DNA from: CALROG01 sp943369755
Lineage (GTDB): Bacteria; Pseudomonadota; Gammaproteobacteria; Burkholderiales; Burkholderiaceae_C
NCBI GenBank assembly: GCA_943369755.1
Contig: CALROG020000018.1
Span: forward strand, 1-64,000
Length of the DNA stretch: 64,000 nt
Direction: 5' to 3'
Part shown: positions 56,631 to 64,000 of the stretch, piece by piece
How the letters are laid out: every line of letters starts with the position of its first letter
Numbering within the stretch: position 1 is the first letter of the stretch
Program-made: the position numbers and the translations under genes
The notes under the pieces: generated by a model
Told to the model about the DNA's origin: nothing
The model's database searches: none
The model's input: the letters and a program-made list of their open reading frames with translations, nothing else

Positions 56631-57664
56631 CGTTTCTCAGACTTGCCGTTGTAGCGCTTGGTCCACTCTGCCAACACCCGCTCCCGGTTGGCGGCGGTGG
56701 TTGCAAAGTCCATCTTCACCAAGCGCGCCTCGTAGTCCTTGGGCACGTTGGCCAGAGGTGCGGCCACGCCCGGCTGCGCGGTAATGGCGAAGTTCTTGCC
56801 GTAAAGGATCATGGCGTCCTTGCTGGTGGCCCAATCGGCGAGCTTTTTGGCCGCATCCAGCTTCTTGGTGCCCTTGTGGATGGCGAAGGCTTCGAGGTCC
56901 CAGCCCAGGCCCTCTTTCGGGAACACCAGGTCGATCGGTGCACCCCTGGCCTTGTTGGCATTGGCACGGTACTCGAAAGAAATACCCACTACAAACTCGC
57001 CGGCAGCGGCCATGTTGCAGGGCTTGGAACCGGAATGGGTGTACTGCGCAATGTTCTCGTGCAGCGCGTCCATGTACTTCCAGCCACCGCCCTTGCCGTT
57101 GTCGTCGCCCCACAGCGTGAGCCAGGCCGTAACGTCAAAGAAGCCGGTGCCACTGGACGCCGGGTTGGGCATCACAACCTGGCCCTTGTAGATTGGCTTG
57201 GTCAGGTCTTTCCAGGTCTCGGGCTTGGGGATACCGCGTTTCTGGGCTTCAACCGTATTGAAGCAAACTGTGGCCCCCCAAACGTCCATGCCGACCCAGG
57301 CCGGTGGGTTCTTGGGGTCACGGTACTTGGTCATGATGGCGTCAAGATTCAGCGGCGCATAAGGAATGAGCATGCCGTTCTTGTCCAGCAGGGCCAGGCT
57401 GGATGCGGCTACGCCCATCACGGCGTCAGCCTGCGGGTTGTTCTTCTCGGCCAACAGTTTGGCGGTAATAACGCCGGTTGAGTCGCGCACCCATTTGATT
57501 TCGATGTCAGGGTTGCTGCGGTTGAAGCCCTCCTGGTAGGCCTTGAGCTGGTCGGTTTCCAGCGCGGTATAGACCAGCAGCTGGGTTTTCTGGGCCGACG
57601 CGGCTGCCGCGAAGGCGCATAGGCCGGTCAGGGCCAGGGACTTGAAGAACTTGGACAAACGCAT
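56627..57664 (-). CDS. 2-aminoethylphosphonate ABC substrate-binding protein (PhnS/AepX-like)
   Basis: A 345-residue periplasmic protein with signal MRLSKFFKSLALTGLCAFA ending ASAQK. The iron(III)-type binding fold shows YTALETDQLKAYQEGFNRSNP, DSTGVITAKLLAEKNNPQADAVMG and NPASSGTGFFDVTAWL (a phosphonate-binding SSGT-like loop). It is the first gene of the minus-strand phn operon and divergent from the GntR regulator. Confidence 0.9.
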   Translation of the reverse strand: MRLSKFFKSLALTGLCAFAAAASAQKTQLLVYTALETDQLKAYQEGFNRSNPDIEIKWVRDSTGVITAKLLAEKNNPQADAVMGVAASSLALLDKNGMLIPYAPLNLDAIMTKYRDPKNPPAWVGMDVWGATVCFNTVEAQKRGIPKPETWKDLTKPIYKGQVVMPNPASSGTGFFDVTAWLTLWGDDNGKGGGWKYMDALHENIAQYTHSGSKPCNMAAAGEFVVGISFEYRANANKARGAPIDLVFPKEGLGWDLEAFAIHKGTKKLDAAKKLADWATSKDAMILYGKNFAITAQPGVAAPLANVPKDYEARLVKMDFATTAANRERVLAEWTKRYNGKSEKR

Positions 57665-57808
57665 GGGAACTCCTCTGGGGCAAAAGATTTCAATGGTGTG
57701 ACCCGACCGTGACGGCGTGATGACGCTTCAACTCCCCCGGGGTCGCCGGGCACCGCACTTGAATTTGATTTAACTTCGGCCGCCTTTTCTTGTCAATTGT
57801 TTTTTGCA

Positions 57809-57822
57809 GATTGTTGACAATC
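57809..57822. promoter_or_regulatory. Candidate GntR operator in the phn divergent region
   Basis: GATTGTTGACAATC is a perfect 14-bp dyad (GATTGT-TG-ACAATC). A further TTGTCAA at 57790-57796 could pair with TTGACAA at 57814-57820. It lies 17 bases before the regulator ATG and 144 bases before the importer gene, which suits control of both directions. Confidence 0.5.
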
Positions 57823-57839
57823 TGGCTGATGCTGCTCTA

Positions 57840-58589
57840 ATGCAGGGCATGAATGCCGTGATGCACCCGACCATTGCGCTGCTGCAAAGCAGCTCGCTCA
57901 CCACTGTGGTGCAACAAGAGATCGAACGCGCCATTCTGGTCGGCGAGTACGCGCCGGGCAGCAAGCTGATTGAGGCCGCGCTGGCCGAGAAGCTGGGCGT
58001 CTCGCGCGGGCCGGTGCGGGAGGCCTTTCGCATGCTGGAAGAGGCAGGCCTGGTGCGCAATGAAAAAAACCGCGGCGTGTTTGTGCGCGACATCCCGATT
58101 GACGAAGCGGTGGAAATCTTCGACCTGCGTGCTGTCATGGACGAACTGGTCGGGCGCCAGCTTGCGGCGAACATCACGCCGGTGCAGCTCAAGGAAATCA
58201 AGAGCCTGGTAGACCAGATGGAAAAGGCCGTGAAGGCACAAGACACCCGCAACTACCATTTGCTGAACCTGCGGTTCCATGACCGGCTGGTAGAAATGGC
58301 GGGCAATCGCAAGCTCACCGCCATTTACCGCAAACTCATCAAAGAGCTGTCGCTGTTTCGCCGGTTGAATCTGGCAGACGGCTGGCTCATGCCGATCTCG
58401 GCCAACGAGCACCGCCAGATCGTCAAGGCAATCGCCTCGGGTGACGCCGACGCCGCTGGCAGCGCCATGTTCGCCCACGCCATGGAAAGCAAGGCGCGCA
58501 CGATCGACAACGATCTGCGCCGCCAGTCGCGCCAACAACAGACCACCCAGGTCAAGACAGGAAAGGCCACGCCCCGTGCTGAGCGTTAA
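57840..58589 (+). CDS. GntR-family (FCD) regulator of phosphonate use
   Basis: About 249 residues from the ATG at 57840; an ATG at 57849 is an alternative, and a TTG at 57804 would overlap the operator. The winged helix shows VVQQEIERAILVGEYAPGS and LAEKLGVSRGPVREAFRMLEEAGLV. The FCD domain shows IFDLRAVMDELVGRQLA and NLRFHDRLVEMAGN. It is divergent from the importer operon and overlaps phnA by 14 bases, so it very likely controls both. It resembles the regulator type associated with AEP operons. Confidence 0.9.
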   Translation: MQGMNAVMHPTIALLQSSSLTTVVQQEIERAILVGEYAPGSKLIEAALAEKLGVSRGPVREAFRMLEEAGLVRNEKNRGVFVRDIPIDEAVEIFDLRAVMDELVGRQLAANITPVQLKEIKSLVDQMEKAVKAQDTRNYHLLNLRFHDRLVEMAGNRKLTAIYRKLIKELSLFRRLNLADGWLMPISANEHRQIVKAIASGDADAAGSAMFAHAMESKARTIDNDLRRQSRQQQTTQVKTGKATPRAER

Positions 58590-59790
58590 CGCAAGAACCT
58601 ACAAACTCCCAGCGGCACCCACTGTGGTGGTCTGCATTGATGGCTGCGAGCCCGACTATCTGGGCCAGGCCGTGGCCGGCGGCCACATGCCCTGGCTCAA
58701 GCGCACGCTGGCACAAGGCACCGGCCTGGTGGCCGAATGTGTGGTGCCCAGCTTCACCAACCCCAACAACCTGTCGATCGTGACCGGGGTGCCGCCGAGC
58801 GTGCACGGCATTTGTGGCAACTACCTTTTTGACACCGCCAGCGGCACCGAGGTCATGATGAATGACCCAAAGTGGCTGCGCGCCCCAACCTTGTTGGCCG
58901 CGCTGGCCGACGCGGGCAAGTCGCTGGCCGTCATCACCGCCAAGGACAAGCTGCGCAAGTTGCTGGGCCACAAAATGAAAGGCATCTGCTTCTCGGCGGA
59001 AAAGGCTGACCAATTGACGATGGAAGAAAACGGCATCACCGACGTGCTGGGCCTGGTCGGCAAGCCGCTGCCCAGCGTCTACAGCGCCGACCTGTCGGAA
59101 TTCGTGTTCGCTGCGGGCGTGAAAATCATGGCCTTGCACCGCCCGGACGTGATGTACCTGTCCACCACCGACTACATCCAGCACAAGCACGCGCCCGGCA
59201 CTGAGGGTGCCAACGCGTTCTACGCCATGATGGACGGCTACCTCAGCCAGCTCGACGCCATGGGCTGCGTGATCGCGCTCACCGCCGACCACGGCATGAA
59301 CGCCAAAGTGGCCATGGACGGCACGCCCGACGTGATCTACCTGCAAGACTGGTTTGACACCCGCATGGGTGCCGGTGTGGCCCGCGTGATTCTGCCCATC
59401 ACCGACCCCTACGTAGTGCACCACGGCGCGTTAGGCTCGTTTGCCACCGTGTACCTGCCGCCCGAAGCGGATGTGCAAACCACCTGTGGGTTGCTCAAGC
59501 AACTGCACGGCATGGAAACTGTTCTCACCCGCGAGGCTGCCGCCCGCCGCTTCGAGCTTCCGGCTGACCGGATCGGCGACATCGTGTGCGTGTCAGAGCG
59601 CTTCACCGTGATCGGCACTTCGGCCAGCCGACACGACCTGTCGGGCCTGGACGCGCCGCTGCGCTCGCACGGCGGCATCAGCGAGCAGCGCGTGCCGCTG
59701 ATTCTCAACCGCAAGCTGCCGGGGCTGGACAGCCACCGGCGGCTGCGCAACTTTGATGCGTTCGACCTGGCGTTGAACTACGCCCAATGA
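58576..59790 (+). CDS. phnA: Phosphonoacetate hydrolase
   Basis: A zinc enzyme of the alkaline phosphatase superfamily that cleaves the C-P bond of phosphonoacetate to acetate and phosphate. From the GTG at 58576 it has 404 residues. It carries metal-binding VCIDGCEPDY, nucleophile Thr in SFTNPNNLSIVTGVPPS, DYIQHKHAPG, TADHGMN and the late HGGISEQRVPL. It is translationally coupled to the regulator gene. It completes the phnW-phnY-phnA route; no phnX is present. Confidence 0.94.
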   Translation: MLSVNARTYKLPAAPTVVVCIDGCEPDYLGQAVAGGHMPWLKRTLAQGTGLVAECVVPSFTNPNNLSIVTGVPPSVHGICGNYLFDTASGTEVMMNDPKWLRAPTLLAALADAGKSLAVITAKDKLRKLLGHKMKGICFSAEKADQLTMEENGITDVLGLVGKPLPSVYSADLSEFVFAAGVKIMALHRPDVMYLSTTDYIQHKHAPGTEGANAFYAMMDGYLSQLDAMGCVIALTADHGMNAKVAMDGTPDVIYLQDWFDTRMGAGVARVILPITDPYVVHHGALGSFATVYLPPEADVQTTCGLLKQLHGMETVLTREAAARRFELPADRIGDIVCVSERFTVIGTSASRHDLSGLDAPLRSHGGISEQRVPLILNRKLPGLDSHRRLRNFDAFDLALNYAQ

Positions 59791-59797
59791 GCCGCGC

Positions 59798-61258
59798 ATG
59801 CCCATGACCATCCAGCAGTACATCCGAGACCACGGGCTGGACGCCATGCGCCTTGCCGGGGCCAAGGTGGGGGCCGGACGCGACCGCAACATCGCGGTAT
59901 TTAACCCTTACACCAACGCGCAGATCGGCAGCGTACCCAAGGCCACGCTGGACGAAGTGCGCGAAACCTATGCCAGAGCGCAGGCCTTTCAGCCCAAGCT
60001 CACCCGCTTCGAGCGCGCCGCCATTCTGAACAAGGCAGCCGCCATCATCAGCCAGCGACTGAACGAGGTCGCCAGCCTCATCACCGCCGAAGCCGGCCTG
60101 TGCCAGAAAGACGCCATCTACGAGGCCGGCCGCGTCAGCGACGTGCTGCTGTTCGGTGCCAACGAGGTTCTGAAAGACGACGGCCAGATCTTCAGCTGCG
60201 ACCTGACGCACCACGGCAAGAAGCGACGGGTGTACACCCAGCGCTCGCCGTTGCTGGGCGTTATCACCGCCATCACGCCATTCAATCACCCAATGAACCA
60301 GGTGGCGCACAAGGTCGTGCCCAGCATCGCCACCAACAACCGCATGGTGCTCAAGCCATCCGAGAAAGTGCCGTTCTCGGCCATTCTGTTCGCCGACATC
60401 CTGTACGAAGCCGGCCTGCCCCCCGAGATGCTGAGCGTGATCACCGGCGACCCGCGCGAAATTGCCGACGAGCTGATCACCAACGAACATGTAGACCTGG
60501 TCACTTTCACCGGCGGCGTGGCCATTGGCAAATACATCGCCAGCAAGGCGGGCTATCGCCGAATCGTGCTGGAACTGGGCGGCAACGACCCGATCATCGT
60601 GATGGAAGACGCCGACATCAACGAGGCCTCTACCCTGGCGGTTCAGGGCAGCTACAAAAATTCAGGCCAGCGCTGCACCGCCGTCAAGCGCATGCTGGTG
60701 CACGAGGCAGTGGCCGCGCAATTTGTAGAACAAGTGCTGGAGAAAACCCGCGCCTGGAAGTACGGCGACCCGATGGACACAGCCAACGACATGGGCACGG
60801 TGATTGACGAGCCCGCCGCGATGCTGTTTGAGTCGCGCGTCAGCGAGGCTGTGGCCCAGGGCGCAAAGTTGCTGGTGGGCAACCAGCGGCGCGGCGCACT
60901 GTATGCACCGACGGTGCTGGACCAGGTTGACCCGCGCATGACAGTGGCGCACGAAGAGACCTTTGGCCCGGTGTCGCCCATCATCCGATTCAGGAACATC
61001 GACGAGGCGATACGCATCTCTAACGGCACCGCCTATGGCCTGAGCAGTGCGGTATGCACCAACCGACTGGACTACATCACCCGCTTCGTAACCGAGCTCC
61101 AGGTGGGCACGGTCAATGTGCGCGAGGTACCAGGCTACCGGCTCGAACTCACGCCCTTTGGCGGCATCAAGGACTCGGGCCTGGGCTACAAAGAGGGTGT
61201 GCAAGAGGCCATCAAGAGCTTTACCAACCTCAAGACTTACTCATTGCCATGGGCCTGA
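59798..61258 (+). CDS. phnY: Phosphonoacetaldehyde dehydrogenase
   Basis: A 486-residue NAD-dependent aldehyde dehydrogenase that oxidizes phosphonoacetaldehyde to phosphonoacetate. Catalytic Glu is in VLELGGNDPIIVMEDAD and Cys in NSGQRCTAVKRMLV. The ITPFNHPMNQVAHKV and LEKTRAWKYGDPMD stretches match the phosphonate branch. It starts 7 bases after phnA; an ATG two codons in (59804) is also possible. The stop overlaps the HDIG gene. Confidence 0.93.
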   Translation: MPMTIQQYIRDHGLDAMRLAGAKVGAGRDRNIAVFNPYTNAQIGSVPKATLDEVRETYARAQAFQPKLTRFERAAILNKAAAIISQRLNEVASLITAEAGLCQKDAIYEAGRVSDVLLFGANEVLKDDGQIFSCDLTHHGKKRRVYTQRSPLLGVITAITPFNHPMNQVAHKVVPSIATNNRMVLKPSEKVPFSAILFADILYEAGLPPEMLSVITGDPREIADELITNEHVDLVTFTGGVAIGKYIASKAGYRRIVLELGGNDPIIVMEDADINEASTLAVQGSYKNSGQRCTAVKRMLVHEAVAAQFVEQVLEKTRAWKYGDPMDTANDMGTVIDEPAAMLFESRVSEAVAQGAKLLVGNQRRGALYAPTVLDQVDPRMTVAHEETFGPVSPIIRFRNIDEAIRISNGTAYGLSSAVCTNRLDYITRFVTELQVGTVNVREVPGYRLELTPFGGIKDSGLGYKEGVQEAIKSFTNLKTYSLPWA

Positions 61259-61815
61259 GCCTTCAAGACATCGAGACGCTGTTCGCCACCCGCGGTGGCG
61301 AACAATACAGCGGCGAACCCGTGACGCAACTCCAGCACGCCTTGCAGTGCGCCATGCTGGCCCAGACCAGCGGCGCAGACGACGCGCTGGTTACCGCCGC
61401 CCTGCTGCACGACCTGGGCCACCTGTTGCATGACCTGGGTGCCACGCCTACCCTGCAGGGTGTGGACGACGTACACCAGTACCGCGCCCTGCCTTTTTTG
61501 CGCGGCCTGTTTGGCGACGATGTAATTGAGCCGGTGAAGCTGCATGTGGACGCCAAGCGTTACCTGTGCGCCACACGGCCCGCCTACTTTGCCGCATTGT
61601 CTGACGACTCCAGGCGCTCGCTGGCCTTGCAGGGCGGCATCTTTTCTGCGGGCCAGGCCGAGAACTTCATTCGCCTGCCCGGCGCTGAAGCTGCGGTGCG
61701 CTTGCGCATCTGGGACGACCTGGCCAAGGCCGACGGTCTGAGTACACCGCCGCTTTCGCACTTTATGGCGCATGCGCGCCGCTGCGCAATCGTCCCGGAA
61801 CCCATCCGGGAATGA
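61249..61815 (+). CDS. Phosphonate-operon HDIG-domain protein
   Basis: A 188-residue HD-domain protein with metal-binding TAALLHDLGHLLHDLG and VDDVHQYRALPFLRGLFG, plus HVDAKRYLC. It belongs to the HDIG type found in phosphonate operons and is related to PhnZ, a di-iron oxygenase that cleaves 2-amino-1-hydroxyethylphosphonate. The partner hydroxylase PhnY* (a 2OG-dioxygenase) is not in this window, so an oxidative route is not complete here. It overlaps both neighbours. Confidence 0.88.
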   Translation: MGLSLQDIETLFATRGGEQYSGEPVTQLQHALQCAMLAQTSGADDALVTAALLHDLGHLLHDLGATPTLQGVDDVHQYRALPFLRGLFGDDVIEPVKLHVDAKRYLCATRPAYFAALSDDSRRSLALQGGIFSAGQAENFIRLPGAEAAVRLRIWDDLAKADGLSTPPLSHFMAHARRCAIVPEPIRE

Positions 61816-62714
61816 CGCTGACCTGGCCTGTGGTTGCGGCAGTGCTGTTCGGGGCGCTGCTGCACGCTGGCTGGAACGCCCTGGTGAAGTCCAGCACCGA
61901 CAAGGCGCTGGACACCGCGCTGATCCACTTGCTGGGCTCCATCGTTGCGCTGCCGCTGGTGGCCTGGCTGGGCTGGCCCGCGCCAGAAGCCTGGCCCTTC
62001 ATTGCGGCGTCGGTCACGATCCATATTGCCTACTACCTGCTGCTCACCGGAGCCTACAAGAACGGGGACTTGGGGCTGACCTACCCGTTGATGCGCGGCA
62101 CCGCACCGTTGCTGGTGGCGCTGGTCAGCGCAGCGACCTTGGGCGAGCACTTGTCGCTGATGGGCTGGCTGGGGGTGCTTGGCGTCAGCGCTGGGGTGTT
62201 GGTGTTGGGGCTGCCGGGCTCGATCCTGACAACGGCCAGGCCTGATGGCACGGGCACCCATGCGGCCGAAGCCGCGCTGCGCAACAAGGCAATTGCATTT
62301 GCCCTGGCCAACGCCGTCATCATTGCCATCTACACCGTGATTGACGCCAAAGGCGCACGCGCATCGGGCAACGCCCTGCAGTATGTTGTGGCGCTGTTCG
62401 TGCTGGACGGCTGGCCTTTCGCCTTGATCGTGCTGGCGCGGCGCGGCAAAGCGGCGCAGCCCTACATCCGCAGCTATGCCAGCAAGCGCTGGCCGATTGC
62501 GCTGGGCGGGGCCGTCGCCTCATTCGGCTCCTATGGCATTGCCTTGTGGGCAATGACCCAAGCCCCGGTGGCCACGGTGGCCGCGCTGCGCGAAACCGCG
62601 GTGCTGTTTGCGGCGCTGCTGGGCATCTGGTTCCTGAAAGAAGCCTTCACACCCCGCCGGGCCATTGGCACCGGCATTATTGTTGGCGGGGTCATGGCAC
62701 TAAGACTGGGTTGA
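61812..62714 (+). CDS. EamA/DMT-family transporter of phosphonate operons
   Basis: A 300-residue inner-membrane protein with ten predicted helices in two EamA repeats (LLHAGWNALVKSSTDK at the start of the first; the second begins near ALANAVIIAIYTVIDAKGARASGN). Proteins of this family recur in phosphonate-utilization operons, and the role is probably solute export or import. The ATG overlaps the HDIG gene stop. Confidence 0.88.
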   Translation: MTLTWPVVAAVLFGALLHAGWNALVKSSTDKALDTALIHLLGSIVALPLVAWLGWPAPEAWPFIAASVTIHIAYYLLLTGAYKNGDLGLTYPLMRGTAPLLVALVSAATLGEHLSLMGWLGVLGVSAGVLVLGLPGSILTTARPDGTGTHAAEAALRNKAIAFALANAVIIAIYTVIDAKGARASGNALQYVVALFVLDGWPFALIVLARRGKAAQPYIRSYASKRWPIALGGAVASFGSYGIALWAMTQAPVATVAALRETAVLFAALLGIWFLKEAFTPRRAIGTGIIVGGVMALRLG

Positions 62715-62718
62715 AAAC

Positions 62719-64000
62719 ATGACACTTCCCTCCCACGCGCAAACCATCATCGTCGGCGGCGGCATCGTCGGCTGCTCAACCGCCTACCACCTGGCCAAGC
62801 TGGGCCGCACCGACGTGCTGCTGCTGGAGCAGGGCAAGCTGACCAGCGGCACCACCTGGCACGCGGCCGGGCTGGTGGGGCAGATGCGGCCCAACCGCAA
62901 CATGACGCGCATGAGCAAGTACGGCATCGAGCTGTACTCCACGCTGGAGCAGGAAACCGGCCTGGCCACGGGCTGGAAGCAGTGCGGCAGCGTGAATGTG
63001 GCCGGCACGGCCGAACGCATGAAGGTGCTGAAAAAGCAGGTGGCGCTGGCCCACAGTTTTGGCGTGGAGTGCCACGAGATTTCGCCGGCCGAGGCGGGCG
63101 AGCGCGTGCCCGTGATGCGCACCGACGACCTGCACGGTGCCATCTGGCTGCCGGGGGACGGCAAGGCCAACCCGGCGGACCTGTGCATGTCGCTGGCCAA
63201 GGGCGCGCGCAACCGCGGCGTGACCATTCGCGAAGGCGTGGAAGTAACCGGCGTGATCACCGAGCGCGGCCCCAGCGGTGAGCGCGTGGTGGGTGTGCGC
63301 ACCACGCAAGGCGAAGTGCGCTGCGAAGTGCTGATCAATTGCGGCGGCCAGTGGGCGCGCCAGTTCGGCAAGCTGGCCGGCGTGAATGTGCCGCTGTATT
63401 CGGCCGAGCATTTCTACATCGTCACCGGCAAGATCGAAGGCGTGCACCCCATGCTGCCGGTGGTGCGCGACCCGGATGGCTACATCTACTACAAGGAAGA
63501 AGTGGGCGGCCTGGTGATGGGCGGCTTTGAGCCCCAAGCCAAGCCCTGGAAGATGGACCCGATACCCAGCACCTTCCAGTTTGAGCTGCTGGGCGAGGAC
63601 TGGGACCAGTTTGAAGTCTTGATGACCAACGCCATGCACCGCACACCGTGCCTGGAGACCGCCGAGATCAAGATGCTGCTGAACGGCCCCGAGAGCTTTA
63701 CGCCCGACGGCAACTTTATCCTGGGCGAGGCGCCCGAGCTGCGCAATTACTTTGTGTGCGCCGGCTTCAACTCTGCCGGCATTGCCAACAGCGGCGGTGC
63801 CGGCCGGCTGATGGCCGAGTGGATTGTGGGCGGCGAGCCCAGCACCGATTTGTGGGACGTGGACATCCGCCGCTTTGGTGCCTTCACCGGCAACCGCAAG
63901 GCGCTGGCCGAACGAACCGGCGAGACGCTGGGCCTGCACTACGCCATGCGCTGGCCGCGCCAGGAGCTGGAAACTGCGCGGCCGCTGCGCACCTCGCCGC
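62719..64000 (+). CDS. FAD-dependent oxidoreductase, dimethylglycine/sarcosine dehydrogenase type (3' end missing)
   Basis: At least 427 residues, running off the window end. The Rossmann FAD motif is GGGIVGCSTAYHLAKLG; SGTTWHAAGLVGQMRPN and the late CAGFNSAGIANSGGAGRLMAEWI are typical of DMGDH-like, GcvT-fused amine dehydrogenases, which are about 800 residues. It starts 4 bases after the DMT gene, so it belongs to the phn operon. A likely role is oxidative demethylation of an N-methylated amine, conceivably an N-methyl aminophosphonate. Confidence 0.85.
   Translation, partial: MTLPSHAQTIIVGGGIVGCSTAYHLAKLGRTDVLLLEQGKLTSGTTWHAAGLVGQMRPNRNMTRMSKYGIELYSTLEQETGLATGWKQCGSVNVAGTAERMKVLKKQVALAHSFGVECHEISPAEAGERVPVMRTDDLHGAIWLPGDGKANPADLCMSLAKGARNRGVTIREGVEVTGVITERGPSGERVVGVRTTQGEVRCEVLINCGGQWARQFGKLAGVNVPLYSAEHFYIVTGKIEGVHPMLPVVRDPDGYIYYKEEVGGLVMGGFEPQAKPWKMDPIPSTFQFELLGEDWDQFEVLMTNAMHRTPCLETAEIKMLLNGPESFTPDGNFILGEAPELRNYFVCAGFNSAGIANSGGAGRLMAEWIVGGEPSTDLWDVDIRRFGAFTGNRKALAERTGETLGLHYAMRWPRQELETARPLRTSP

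Overview
The window reads like a chromosomal piece of a betaproteobacterium of the Burkholderiales, most likely Comamonadaceae. It is GC-rich and densely coded. It carries betaproteobacterial-looking recA, birA and SET-domain genes, a topoisomerase III with a C-terminal SWIB domain, and two short dispersed repeat families of a kind I associate with that family. The taxonomy is inferred from gene content only.

Layout. (1) 1-9058, housekeeping: recA (cut by the window start), a MarR regulator, a response regulator and sensor kinase pair, a SPOR-domain protein, birA, a SET-domain methyltransferase, a thioredoxin-like protein and topB. (2) 9144-26668, all on the minus strand: one long, mostly overlapping gene train for uptake and breakdown of ureide-type nitrogen compounds. 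Transcription runs from high to low coordinates: allophanate hydrolase (atzF), a five-gene peptide-type ABC transporter, atzG-atzE-atzH, a BMP-family binding protein with two permeases, a formamidase-like amidase, a biuret-hydrolase-like enzyme, the BMP-type ATPase, a second cysteine hydrolase resembling triuret hydrolase, and a GntR regulator. No cyanuric acid hydrolase is present, so triuret and biuret are better candidate substrates than cyanuric acid. (3) 26700-37282, minus strand: a polymorphic-toxin island. It holds a large secreted SpvB/FG-GAP protein ending in five LCCL-like modules, a secreted RHS protein with a variable tip and an overlapping immunity gene, then a displaced frameshifted tip with its own small immunity gene, and debris of RHS, HipA and transposase genes. 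(4) 37511-46442, plus strand, divergent from the toxin genes: a compact ten-gene type II secretion/type IV pilus-like machine with PilO-, PilP-, PilM- and PilN-like proteins, a secretin with a C-terminal cohesin-like domain, three pseudopilins, a GspF-type protein and a GspE-type ATPase. (5) 46559-52642, minus strand: a lone ABC ATPase, a HAD hydrolase, and a gamma-glutamylation set (glutamine-synthetase-like ligase, Fe-alcohol dehydrogenase, PuuD-like hydrolase, aldehyde dehydrogenase). (6) 52727-64000: 2-aminoethylphosphonate use. phnW and a three-gene ABC importer lie on the minus strand. A GntR regulator, phnA, phnY, an HDIG protein, a DMT transporter and an FAD oxidoreductase (cut by the window end) lie on the plus strand.

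The two points most worth attention are the single-locus ureide pathway in region 2 and the divergent pairing of Sec-exported toxin proteins (region 3) with a minimal type II-like secretion machine (region 4).
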